Positions 26,732-35,434 of a stretch of DNA of 64,000 bases are shown here, in pieces. The stretch lies in NCBI GenBank assembly GCA_030602265.1, contig JAUWAB010000009.1, positions 29,849-93,848 of the forward strand, given 5' to 3'. The position numbers were made by a program, and so were the translations under genes. The notes under the pieces are model-generated. The model was given only the letters and a program-made list of their open reading frames with translations, made no database searches and was not told the DNA's origin. Source of the stretch: Prolixibacteraceae bacterium (GTDB lineage: Bacteria; Bacteroidota; Bacteroidia; Bacteroidales; Prolixibacteraceae). The stretch's first letter is position 1, and every line of letters begins with the position of its first letter.

Positions 26732-27103
26732 ATGCAGAAAGGTATGCAGGATAAAATTACCATTGAACTGGAGAACATGAAGTTCTATGCCTACCACGGG
26801 CATTATGAAATAGAACAGAAGGTCGGAAACCATTTCCTGGTTAACCTTTTGGTGGAGACCGATGCAATGGCTGCCACACAGACCGACAGGCTCAGGGATG
26901 CCCTGGACTATCAGCGCTTATATCAGCTGGTCAGGGAAGAGATGGAAATACCGTCCCATTTGCTGGAACATGTGGCCAACCGGATATCGGACAAAATCAA
27001 TACAGAGTTCCCCAATGTTAACCACATGAAGGTCAAGATATCCAAGATGAATCCGCCGATGGGAGGAGAGATGCAGCAGGTAAGTGTTACGCTGGAAAGA
27101 TAA
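26732..27103 (+). CDS. folB: Dihydroneopterin aldolase (canonical FolB)
   Basis: A 123-residue protein (ATG at 26744 is a possible shorter start). It has the FolB pattern: LENMKFYAYHGHYEIEQKVGNHF with the catalytic Glu in the HG-x-E region, HLLEHVANRI, and ISKMNPPMGG for the second active-site strand. FolB cleaves 7,8-dihydroneopterin to 6-hydroxymethyl-dihydropterin and glycolaldehyde for folate synthesis. The FolX-like paralogue at 1672 lacks this FYAYHG signature, so this gene is likely the folate enzyme. Confidence 0.85.
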   Translation: MQKGMQDKITIELENMKFYAYHGHYEIEQKVGNHFLVNLLVETDAMAATQTDRLRDALDYQRLYQLVREEMEIPSHLLEHVANRISDKINTEFPNVNHMKVKISKMNPPMGGEMQQVSVTLER

Positions 27104-27120
27104 ATTCAATATTCAACTCT

Positions 27121-27149
27121 TTTGCTGAAACAAAAAATTATTACCTTTG
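27121..27149 (+). promoter_or_regulatory. Promoter of tRNA-Cys
   Basis: TTTG (27121-27124), 17 bases, then TACCTTTG (27142-27149): a full match to the Bacteroidota consensus, 38 bases before the tRNA. Confidence 0.65.
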
Positions 27150-27186
27150 CAGTCCCTTACGGGGGGAAGTTCGTTCCAAAAAATTT

Positions 27187-27257
27187 GGTTCCTTGGCCGA
27201 GTGGCTAGGCAACGGTCTGCAAAACCGTGGACGGCGGTTCGAGTCCGCCAGGAACCT
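27187..27257 (+). tRNA. tRNA-Cys (anticodon GCA)
   Basis: A 71-nt cloverleaf: acceptor GGTTCCT pairs with AGGAACC, D-stem GCC/GGC, anticodon stem ACGGT/ACCGT around loop CTGCAAA giving anticodon GCA, T-stem GGCGG/CCGCC with TTCGAGT. The discriminator is U, as required for cysteine tRNA. No CCA is encoded. Confidence 0.95.
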
Positions 27258-27270
27258 CGAGAAATTTTAA

Positions 27271-27312
27271 AACCTTCTGTAGATGAGTTATTTACAGAAG
27301 GTTTTTTTTTGG
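27271..27312 (+). terminator. Terminator after tRNA-Cys
   Basis: An 11-bp perfect stem (27271-27281 with 27293-27303) is followed by nine T. The following ~280 bases up to the next gene show nothing recognisable. Confidence 0.85.
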
Positions 27313-27594
27313 TGTGCAAATTACACAACCTGCGGCTGGGTTTCTTCGCGAAATCTGAAGTAAGAATGCTCTCGAAATTTCCTAAGAATGCAATGGTGTG
27401 CTGACAGATCCGGCATGTTTAAAATAATATATTTACCCTATATCCTTAGCGAACATTAACTCCTTCTCGGTTAAGACAATCTGATTTACAGAAAACCGGT
27501 GATCATGTGGAAACATCATCTCATTCATTTTATCTATTTGATTTCTCTATAATTATAACTAACTTGTATATATAAACCATTAAATGAGAATATT

Positions 27595-28167
27595 ATGGGA
27601 ACATCTGAAAAATTTTGGAGAAGTACGATAATTCTCGTACTGGTAATGGTATTTATTCTACCTGCCACTGCTCAGGATGTGAAAACGATCGACAAAAGGG
27701 TCACCAGGACCAAAGTGCCGACAGAAGCGATCAAGGTTATACCAACCGCAGACCTCAGTGTAACCAGCATATTGGGTGGCGCTTGTCCATCCTCACTTCC
27801 GGGTGTAGATGCATTTTATACCCATGGAATTATTGTAGACATCCAGCTAAAAGACCACATGGTGCCCGAAGCACTGCGAAACGAAACGTCGACTGTGGTG
27901 GGAACTTTAATGGTCAAATATTTTGACCTGGTGCAGGGACGGGAAGTCACCCATAATCTAATGCTTGAAAGAGGCAGGTTCATGTGGGTTGCCAGTCAGT
28001 CCCTGTCAAACGCAAGGATTAATGTCATCAACAGCCCGGTTCTGGTGAAGAAGTCCGTTGGGATAACTGCCAGGGTAAGTCTTAATATTCCCGGCTATGC
28101 AACAGCTGATCCTGAAATGGGGAACAATGAAAAGGTAATCAGGGAGTGTATTGTACTCCTTGAATGA
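27595..28167 (+). CDS. Secreted protein of unknown function
   Basis: A 190-residue protein with a clear signal peptide: hydrophobic segment IILVLVMVFILP ending ATAQD, so mature from about residue 27. The rest (strand-rich, with DLSVTSILGGACPSSLPG) shows no known motif. It has no neighbours on the same strand within 500 bp and so seems monocistronic. The last codons lie in the first copy of a 29-bp direct repeat. I do not recognise the family. Confidence 0.55.
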   Translation: MGTSEKFWRSTIILVLVMVFILPATAQDVKTIDKRVTRTKVPTEAIKVIPTADLSVTSILGGACPSSLPGVDAFYTHGIIVDIQLKDHMVPEALRNETSTVVGTLMVKYFDLVQGREVTHNLMLERGRFMWVASQSLSNARINVINSPVLVKKSVGITARVSLNIPGYATADPEMGNNEKVIRECIVLLE

Positions 28168-28236
28168 GCTGAGCTCCTGCCGCATCTCCTGAAGCAGGAC
28201 GGCGGCCGAGTGTATTGTACTCCTTGAATGAGCTGA
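28144..28236. repeat. 29-bp direct repeat pair flanking a stop codon
   Basis: GAGTGTATTGTACTCCTTGA... occurs at 28144-28172 and again, base for base, at 28208-28236. The first copy includes the last codons and TGA stop of the secreted-protein gene; the second lies in the 3' untranslated region. The 35 bases between include CCTGC...GCAGG. It looks like a local 64-bp duplication. Confidence 0.9.
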
Positions 28237-28390
28237 ACCTGCGTGCTGTAATCTAAAATGCTATCCCTCATGCTTTTACCGAAAATATATTCAACCGGCA
28301 GAGATTTATTTATGGCCGGCACAAACTCCCTCAATGTTACCTGTTCATAAACATAGCTCCGGAATCAGATGGTCAGGATGCTTAATCAGG

Positions 28391-28419
28391 TTGTTCAGGA
28401 TATAATCATCCTATCTTTG
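28391..28419 (+). promoter_or_regulatory. Promoter of mgsA
   Basis: TTG (28391-28393), 18 bases, TATCTTTG (28412-28419): a full consensus match 24 bases before the mgsA ATG. Confidence 0.7.
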
Positions 28420-28443
28420 CCCTGTCATTGAAAACAATTAAAG

Positions 28444-28914
28444 ATGAAGAAAAAGAAAACCATAGGAATAGTAGCCCACGATAACCGCAAGAAAGATATT
28501 ATGGAGTGGGTGGAATACAACTGGCAGCAATTGACACCACACCGCCTGGTTTGTACAGGGACCACCGGAAAAATTGTTGAAGAGGCACTTCAGGCTAAAT
28601 GTGACGAGAACGAAGTCGTACCTCCCGAGGTGATACGGCTGAAATCCGGTCCGCTGGGAGGTGATCAGCAGCTTGGTGCCATGATTACAGAAAACGGAGT
28701 AGATATCCTGATCTTCTTCTGGGATCCGATGCAACCCCAGCCCCATGATGTTGACGTAAAAGCTTTACTACGGATTGCGGTTCTCTATAACATCCCGACA
28801 GCCTCCAACCGGTCAACTGCCGACTTTATTGTATCCTCCACACTTTTCCATGAAAAATATGAACCCATAATTAAGGATTATTCGAGCTACATTAAGCGGG
28901 ATGTGAAGCTATAA
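28444..28914 (+). CDS. mgsA: Methylglyoxal synthase
   Basis: A 156-residue MGS-fold protein: IGIVAHDNRKKDIMEWV at the start, the phosphate-binding CTGTTG segment, LKSGPLGGDQQLGAMI with the catalytic Asp, ILIFFWDPMQPQPHDVDVKALLR and the conserved NIPTASNRSTADF. MgsA converts dihydroxyacetone phosphate to methylglyoxal and phosphate, a bypass when sugar phosphates accumulate. It is transcribed alone from a good promoter, and no glyoxalase gene is nearby. Confidence 0.95.
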   Translation: MKKKKTIGIVAHDNRKKDIMEWVEYNWQQLTPHRLVCTGTTGKIVEEALQAKCDENEVVPPEVIRLKSGPLGGDQQLGAMITENGVDILIFFWDPMQPQPHDVDVKALLRIAVLYNIPTASNRSTADFIVSSTLFHEKYEPIIKDYSSYIKRDVKL

Positions 28915-29097
28915 TTAACTGCCATAGCGATCCAGGACCTGCCGAAAGCTGAATTTCCCCAGAATTCAACCTCTAAAAGAAATTAAGCATGTATGCCGGT
29001 TTTTAATTATTCAAACAACTGCAATCCTAAACTTTAAATAACAGTATCAGTGTATGTTAATCAACTGACCTAAAAAGAACGTCTCTAATTCAGACTG

Positions 29098-29913
29098 TTA
29101 CTTTTTCACCACGACATCGATAAAAACAGGTAAATGATCTGAGGCAACCGGTTCATTAACCACGACCTGCTGTTTTACCTGATACTCAAAACCAGGATGT
29201 TCGACACCAAAGATGAAATCGATACATCTTACCGGATTATTGCTGCCAACAGTAAATTCGTTACCACTGAGCTGAATCCATCTTTCTGACAACAATTCAA
29301 GGGTTCTTGACCCAGGTGTATCGTTGATATCTCCTGCCAGAAAAATGGGTTTCTCTGCATTCCGGGCTTCATAATTGGTAATTAGGGCAGCACCATGCCG
29401 ATCGCCGGGATGAGCATTATTGAAGTGGGTTGCAAACAGGAAGAAGCCGGAATACTCCACCATCAGTAAACTTCTGCGTTCCTGCCGGCCAGGCAGGGGA
29501 ACCGAAGAATAGCCGACCGGTTTTTCCCGGGACAGAACACCATTTCCATATTTACCCCCCTGATAATCAATGGCAGGTCCATAGACATAATGCATTCCGG
29601 TTTTTTCAGCGAGTAACTCAAGCACAAATACTCCACCCAGGCGTTGGGTGGCACTGTCGAGTTCCTGAATGGCAACAACATCAGGATTAATCCTGTTGAT
29701 TACATCCGCCACCCGGTCGAAATCGGTTTTACCATCCATTCCGATACAATTTCTGACGTTATAAGAAAGGATTCTCAACACACCTTCAGCAGGTCTTTCA
29801 TAATAATATTCCCTGCCATCCTGCCTTTCATTTTCAGATGGCATCTGGCAAGCATGTGATGGTAACTGCAGACTACAAAACAACAGCCAAATAAATAAAC
29901 GACAAACTCTCAT
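29098..29913 (-). CDS. Exported endonuclease/exonuclease/phosphatase-fold enzyme
   Basis: A 271-residue protein with a signal sequence (hydrophobic FIWLLFCSLQLP ending near SHAC; the lipobox is imperfect). The EEP fold is complete: LSYNVRN, AIQELD with the metal-binding Glu, ATHFNNAHPGDR, GDINDTPGS and SDHLPVF with the catalytic Asp-His. Enzymes of this fold hydrolyse phosphodiester or phosphomonoester bonds in nucleic acids, phospholipids or inositol phosphates. It is the last gene of the SusCD-type locus, separated from susD by a terminator-like stem. Substrate unknown. Confidence 0.8.
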   Translation of the reverse strand: MRVCRLFIWLLFCSLQLPSHACQMPSENERQDGREYYYERPAEGVLRILSYNVRNCIGMDGKTDFDRVADVINRINPDVVAIQELDSATQRLGGVFVLELLAEKTGMHYVYGPAIDYQGGKYGNGVLSREKPVGYSSVPLPGRQERRSLLMVEYSGFFLFATHFNNAHPGDRHGAALITNYEARNAEKPIFLAGDINDTPGSRTLELLSERWIQLSGNEFTVGSNNPVRCIDFIFGVEHPGFEYQVKQQVVVNEPVASDHLPVFIDVVVKK

Positions 29914-29920
29914 AATGTAT

Positions 29921-29964
29921 GTAAAAAGAAATATCCCCCGGATGCAGAATATTCCGGGGGATAT
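29921..29964 (-). terminator. Terminator between susD and the EEP gene
   Basis: A perfect 12-bp stem (29931-29942 with 29953-29964) with a 10-nt loop is followed on minus by a short T-run (complement of the A-run at 29923-29927). It lies 13 bases past the susD stop and 18 before the EEP start, so the EEP gene may be expressed by readthrough or from its own promoter. Confidence 0.75.
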
Positions 29965-29976
29965 CCCGGTTAAACA

Positions 29977-31761
29977 TTACCAGCCCGGATTCTGACCCAG
30001 GGCAGGATTAAACAAACGATCGATCTCCGGTATCGGATACAGATAATTCTTATCGTTCCATACCCTAGGATAATTCCAGAACCATTGAATTTCACCCTTG
30101 TCGTCTTCGCTGAGCACCCTTGGATTATTTGCACCGGTTGAGGTAGTTCTGGCGACATTGAGGTATTCAACGCCTGGAATCGTGGGGGTGGGTATTGTAC
30201 TCTTATAGAACACTACATCAAACTTTCCGTCACCATTGAGGTCCATGGGTTCATTCAATGCGGGCACATACATTCCGTTAAATGGCTTCTCCAGCAGTTT
30301 TCCTTTTTTCCAACGCACCAGATCGTCGAACCTGAATCCTTCCATTACCAGTTCAATTCCCCGTTCACGTCTGATTTCCAGCAGTGAGGGATTGGAAATT
30401 TCCGGGAAATACCTTTCCTGCAAATAGGGATCAATGGCGGTCGGAATACTGGTGAGCCCGCCGGTAATCCCTGCTCTGCTTCTGAGAGCCCCGACCGTCA
30501 TGGCCCAGTCCTCATTGGTAAGAACCCCCAACTCTGCCCTGGCTTCGGCATAATTCAGCAACACTTCGGCATACCTGATAATGGCAATTGAACTGGTGGT
30601 TAAGGTCCAGTTATCCTTGATCATATCATCCTGAACCCATTTGATCGGATGATAACCAGTATTGGTGTAATTGAACTGTGGGGGTAAAGGGAGTACGGTC
30701 CCTCCGCTTATTCTAGAGTAGTTCTCCATGCGGATGGTCTGACGAAGCCGGTTATCCCTGCTCTTTACCTCATCAGCAAACGGCATGGTTTCCCAGCCAG
30801 AAACACTGGTGAATGGGGTTCCGTCTATTTTCAGATAAGTATTTACAAAATCTCTGGTCAGGTTAAACCCGATACCCGTTGTTGAACTGGTATAATGCCA
30901 GTTTGCGGCATTCAGCACGCCCAGAGATTCGTCGGCAATCCATGCAAGCAGGACTTCTGCAGCTACCGGTGATTCGCTTATAAACAAATCCCGATATGAT
31001 TTTGCAACCCCTGAGCCCGTGTGAAGCCGGTATACCCCTCTGTCGATTACCGCCTTTGCAGCGGTGGCGGCTTCGGTAAGCCATGCATTGGCCGTACCTG
31101 CAAGCCCATAATTGGTATGATACTTCCTGAAAGTTCCTTCAAACAATGCTACCCTAGATTTAAATGCAAATGCCACATCCCTTGTAATAACACTCCTGGT
31201 AGGATCAACGGCCGGTTTAATATGGGAGGTTGCATAGTTCAGGTCGGCCATTATAGAATCCATAACCAGCGTTCGCGGGTCACGGCCTTTAAACAGGTCA
31301 GGATCATTTACGACGAGGGGTTTTCCATACCAGGGAACATCCCCGAAACGCTTAACCTTATCAAAATAAAACCACGCTCTGAAAAACCGGGCAATTCCGA
31401 TATAATGCCTTCTGTCCGCCTCAGAAACCCTCTCGTCGTTACAGTTCAGGATAAAATGGTTTATATTCCGCAGATCACCCCAGCTCCATCCGGAGCTGAC
31501 TGAAGCCGAATACGCTCCAGGAGTAAGAAATTCAGTGATGGTCCTGCGGGAACCGTAATCAGACATATTGTCTCCTGTAAATATTGCCATGGCATCAGGC
31601 AGGATATTGTAGAAGGAGTAAGAATATAACCTCAGGCCATTTTCACTGCCAAACACAGGATTGGCACCAACGGCATCTTTTGGTAATTCTTCCAGAAAAT
31701 CATTGTCACAACCAATTAAGAATAAACTTATAACGGATAATATGAATACTATTTTTCTCAT
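29977..31761 (-). CDS. SusD/RagB-type outer-membrane nutrient-binding lipoprotein
   Basis: A 594-residue protein with a lipoprotein signal: hydrophobic ILSVISLFLIGC with the lipidated Cys at about residue 18. The mature protein has the SusD pattern: N-terminal DFLEELPK, a helical TPR-like region with RRHYIGIARFFRAWFYFDKVKRFGDVPW (about 120-150), ATSHIKPA, and the C-terminal block with RRERGIELVMEGFRFDDLVRW. It covers its SusC partner like a lid and binds the substrate. It starts 29 bases after the susC stop. Confidence 0.93.
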   Translation of the reverse strand: MRKIVFILSVISLFLIGCDNDFLEELPKDAVGANPVFGSENGLRLYSYSFYNILPDAMAIFTGDNMSDYGSRRTITEFLTPGAYSASVSSGWSWGDLRNINHFILNCNDERVSEADRRHYIGIARFFRAWFYFDKVKRFGDVPWYGKPLVVNDPDLFKGRDPRTLVMDSIMADLNYATSHIKPAVDPTRSVITRDVAFAFKSRVALFEGTFRKYHTNYGLAGTANAWLTEAATAAKAVIDRGVYRLHTGSGVAKSYRDLFISESPVAAEVLLAWIADESLGVLNAANWHYTSSTTGIGFNLTRDFVNTYLKIDGTPFTSVSGWETMPFADEVKSRDNRLRQTIRMENYSRISGGTVLPLPPQFNYTNTGYHPIKWVQDDMIKDNWTLTTSSIAIIRYAEVLLNYAEARAELGVLTNEDWAMTVGALRSRAGITGGLTSIPTAIDPYLQERYFPEISNPSLLEIRRERGIELVMEGFRFDDLVRWKKGKLLEKPFNGMYVPALNEPMDLNGDGKFDVVFYKSTIPTPTIPGVEYLNVARTTSTGANNPRVLSEDDKGEIQWFWNYPRVWNDKNYLYPIPEIDRLFNPALGQNPGW

Positions 31762-31790
31762 GATAACTAATTTTTGAGCTTCAGGTTAGA

Positions 31791-34700
31791 CTAAAATGTT
31801 ACCGATAATCCGACTGAAAATGAACTTAAGATCGGATAATTATAAGCATCCCCGGCATTATAATTGGCTGCAGGCCTTACAATAGAGTCTGACCTTCTGA
31901 CATTCTCCGGGTCAATATCTCTGGTTCTCTTATATAAAGGAGACCAGGACCATAGATTTTCACCAGTAACGAAAATTCTTGCTGCATCAGAATTTATCCT
32001 GGAAATAACATTCTTAGGCAGATTATAACCGACCTGCATGCTTTTTAACCTTACATAAGCTACATTCTGAAGGTACTTGGTTTGCGGCAGTAAGGCCCGG
32101 CCAATCACATTATCACCAATGGCATTGTGACCTCTGTACCTTGGGAAATACGAATCGGGATTCTCTTCAGACCAGATTATGCCCGGCTTCATGTGCCATG
32201 TAGGTATATCGTTGTAGGTCCGGTTGTACTGGCCCCAGAAAAGGGAAGCTCCCGGGCTCGGATACCAGTCCTGTTTTCCCACACCCTGGAAAAAAGCATT
32301 AAAAAAGAAATTATTCCAGTCGGTATCCAGCCTGAAACCATAGGTATACCTGGGTGAAGAATTTCCTATAATTTTTCTGTCACCGGGATTTGCGACAGTT
32401 ACATCGCCTCCGTTGATTATTTTATCGTTATTCAGGTCCTTGAATTTTATATCACCGGGCAGCAAACGACGTGCATTCGACTGCCGGATAAGAGACTGGT
32501 CGGCATGACTGGCGATATCTTCCATGGAAGTAAAAAATCCTTCAGTCACATATCCCCAGATCTCACCGATGATCTGACCTTCGTAATAGTCGGTCAACCT
32601 CTTGTCGGGATTATTGTACTTCAGTACTTTGGAGATGTTGTCGGCCAGACTGAGCCTTACCTTGTAATTGAATGGTTTTTTACTGATATCAAAACGGTTC
32701 CTCCACTGTACCATAAATTCCCATCCGCGGGTTTCGAGATCGGCATAATTGCCACGGGGCGGAGAGGCACCAAATACTGCTGGCAAAGTTGGCCCAACGG
32801 TAAACATATCACTGGTAATACGGGTGTACATATCTCCGATAAACTGCAGCTTGTTGGACAGCATGGTAATGTCAATCCCGATATTTTGTGTGGTGGAATT
32901 CTCCCAGGTCAGTCCGTCGGGAATAATGGTTGGCTGGCTGGTAAAAAGGGGCAGACTGTTATTCAGTACCCTTGAGTGTCTTCTCACGGAATAGAGCTCC
33001 TGAAACCGGTATGAAGCGATATTTCCGTTACCCAGAGATCCGTATGATCCCCTGATTTTAATGTCCGAAACAAGCTTCTCCGGCAGGTTCAACCAGGATT
33101 CTTCAGTAATCCTCCATCCGACCGAAACCGAGGGGAAGAACGCAAACCGCTCATACTCCGGAAATTTTGATGACCCATCGTATCGGCCGTTTACTTCTAA
33201 CAGGTATCTGTCGCTGAAAATATAGTTCAGCCTGAAGAATGATCCGAATGTTCTCCATTTTTCATAGCCACCTTCAGTCAGAATATTTTCACCAATTGCC
33301 AGGTTAATATCATCTGCATCAGGGAAAATCAACCCGTCCCTTCGCATTGAATAACGTTTCCTTTCAGACTCCTCATAGTTGGCACCAGCCATGAGTTTGA
33401 CGTAGTGCTTAGCTGCAAAGGTCGTTTCATACTCACCATACAGATTGGAGGCAATATACTTGGTATTATTCAATGTCTCCTGCAGGTCATTCTTTGTTGC
33501 CCCGAGCATTTCAATTGCTCCGGGCCTTACGCTGTAAGGAACAGGTACCCTTTTGGTACGCTCTCCCCTTGCTATAAAGGAATAAGTAAAATCCCCATTG
33601 ATGGTCAGCTTTTTATCTAAAAATGATGCTGTCGCGCTGGTCGTATTCCGGAATCGATTTGTAATGCGGTCAATCGCGTTTTTGTTATAATAGAAATCAC
33701 CAATTCCATATGCGGCAGAATAGGTAAGAGTGCCATCGGGGTTTTTCAGCGGGACCATAGGGAAATGCTCCAGAGCAATCATCGCCCAGGGGCCTACCTG
33801 TTCCCCTGCAGCATCGATGGGATAATGGTAATTCACATTCGAAAACTCAAAATTATTGGTAACCTGCATCCATGGCAGAACCTGGGCAGATCCCCTGGCC
33901 CGGATATTGGCAGTTTTGTAATCATCTGAATTGTATCTGAAAAGCCCTTCCTGGAAATAATATCTCCCCGAGAGGTAAAAGGACGTCTTCTCTGACCCGC
34001 CTGAAATCGACAGGTTATGTTCGTTGGACGACATGGAACTCTTTTGAAGTTCCTCATACCAGTTAGTGTTATGGAAGTACCAATATTCTCCGGTAGCAGG
34101 ATTGATATCCGTTCTGGGCAGACTGGGATCCTCTGACCTTCTTTTCAGCTCCGCCAGATACTCCGGAGAGAACCTTACGGTTTTATTTATCCCAACCGGT
34201 GGTGTAGCATAGTCGGTCATCCCCAGATGGGCTTCATTGAACATCTTTGCAAAAACATAACCGTCGGTTACATGATCAAAAACGGTGGTAGGCTGTTTGG
34301 TAGAGAAATTTGCAGAATAGGTTATGGACATTTTATCCCTGGGAGCACTCTTGGTGGTAATGAGAATTACCCCGAAAGCCCCCCTGGCACCATAAATGGC
34401 TGCAGAAGCTGCATCCTTGAGTACAGAGACACTTTCAATATCATTCGGGTTAACCATACTCAGGTCACCTTCAACACCATCGACCAGCACCAGCGCCGAT
34501 CCTCCGGCACCAATGGAAGTCAGTCCTCTGATATTGATATCGGGAGATCCGGAGGGGTTTCCGTCCATCAACCGGATATTAACATTGGGCATTACCCCCT
34601 GCAAACCCTGAGTGACATTGGTTACCGACCTGTTTTGAAACACCTCTGAGGAGACATTGTCAACGGCACCCGTCAGGTTTGCCTTTTTCTGGGTACCATA

Positions 34701-35357
34701 TCCGATGGCAACCACTTCTTCGATGCCGAGTGATTCTTCCTCCATCACTACTATGATGGTCGATCTGCCGCCAATCTCGATCTCCTGCCTTTTCATTCCC
34801 ACAAAAGAGAATTCAAGAGCCTGGGCATTCATCGGTATATTTAACCGGAATGTTCCGGAATTGTCGGTTACTGTCCCGATGGTTGTGCCCTTTATCAATA
34901 CGGTTACTCCCGGTAAAGGAAGCCCCCGGGCATCACGGACCGTTCCTGATATATCCCTTTGTTGCTGCTGAAGGTTCATTGGCACAGCAGCAGTCGGAGC
35001 AGCCTTTTCCTTAAGAATAATCTGCCGGTCTCTCAATTCATAATCAACATTAGCCAATTCACAAAAACTCTTCAGTACTTCCTCGAATTCGGCATCATTA
35101 AAATTAGCGGAAATCCGTCTGGAAAAATCGAAAATCTCATCCTTGTAAAGAAAGATATAGTTCGTTTTTTCCTCAATGGCTGTAATTACCTCCCGGATAT
35201 CCGCCTGATTAAAGTTAACCGATAACTTAACCTGAGAATACCCGTTTCCGAAGGAAACCAGGACCAATAGGCTCAAAATGGCTGTTAGTTTCATCTTTCT
35301 TAGTTTTAATAACCACCTTCCCTGGTTAAGGGAAAGAAATTCCTGTTTTTTTTTCAT
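31791..35357 (-). CDS. SusC/RagA-type TonB-dependent transporter with STN domain
   Basis: A 1188-residue transporter. A signal sequence is followed by a secretin/TonB N-terminal (STN) domain (about 45-110), a carboxypeptidase-regulatory-like domain (about 135-210), the plug domain with VLVDGVEGDLSMVNPNDIESVSVLKDAAS, and a 22-stranded barrel ending in an aromatic/hydrophobic strand. The STN domain marks transducers that signal through an anti-sigma factor, and a FecR/ECF pair is encoded directly upstream. So uptake and self-induction are probably coupled. The substrate cannot be read from the sequence. Confidence 0.94.
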   Translation of the reverse strand: MKKKQEFLSLNQGRWLLKLRKMKLTAILSLLVLVSFGNGYSQVKLSVNFNQADIREVITAIEEKTNYIFLYKDEIFDFSRRISANFNDAEFEEVLKSFCELANVDYELRDRQIILKEKAAPTAAVPMNLQQQQRDISGTVRDARGLPLPGVTVLIKGTTIGTVTDNSGTFRLNIPMNAQALEFSFVGMKRQEIEIGGRSTIIVVMEEESLGIEEVVAIGYGTQKKANLTGAVDNVSSEVFQNRSVTNVTQGLQGVMPNVNIRLMDGNPSGSPDINIRGLTSIGAGGSALVLVDGVEGDLSMVNPNDIESVSVLKDAASAAIYGARGAFGVILITTKSAPRDKMSITYSANFSTKQPTTVFDHVTDGYVFAKMFNEAHLGMTDYATPPVGINKTVRFSPEYLAELKRRSEDPSLPRTDINPATGEYWYFHNTNWYEELQKSSMSSNEHNLSISGGSEKTSFYLSGRYYFQEGLFRYNSDDYKTANIRARGSAQVLPWMQVTNNFEFSNVNYHYPIDAAGEQVGPWAMIALEHFPMVPLKNPDGTLTYSAAYGIGDFYYNKNAIDRITNRFRNTTSATASFLDKKLTINGDFTYSFIARGERTKRVPVPYSVRPGAIEMLGATKNDLQETLNNTKYIASNLYGEYETTFAAKHYVKLMAGANYEESERKRYSMRRDGLIFPDADDINLAIGENILTEGGYEKWRTFGSFFRLNYIFSDRYLLEVNGRYDGSSKFPEYERFAFFPSVSVGWRITEESWLNLPEKLVSDIKIRGSYGSLGNGNIASYRFQELYSVRRHSRVLNNSLPLFTSQPTIIPDGLTWENSTTQNIGIDITMLSNKLQFIGDMYTRITSDMFTVGPTLPAVFGASPPRGNYADLETRGWEFMVQWRNRFDISKKPFNYKVRLSLADNISKVLKYNNPDKRLTDYYEGQIIGEIWGYVTEGFFTSMEDIASHADQSLIRQSNARRLLPGDIKFKDLNNDKIINGGDVTVANPGDRKIIGNSSPRYTYGFRLDTDWNNFFFNAFFQGVGKQDWYPSPGASLFWGQYNRTYNDIPTWHMKPGIIWSEENPDSYFPRYRGHNAIGDNVIGRALLPQTKYLQNVAYVRLKSMQVGYNLPKNVISRINSDAARIFVTGENLWSWSPLYKRTRDIDPENVRRSDSIVRPAANYNAGDAYNYPILSSFSVGLSVTF

Positions 35358-35402
35358 AGATTTGAATGGTTAAATGATACATCACTAATATTTAACATCA
35401 TG

Positions 35403-35434
35403 GAACCGGGACATGCTGCAACATGTACCGGTTT
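35403..35434 (-). other. Intercistronic hairpin between fecR and susC
   Basis: AACCGGGACATG pairs with CATGTACCGGTT with one mismatch around a six-base loop. On the minus strand no T-run follows, so it is not a clean terminator; it may stabilise or process the mRNA. Confidence 0.4.
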
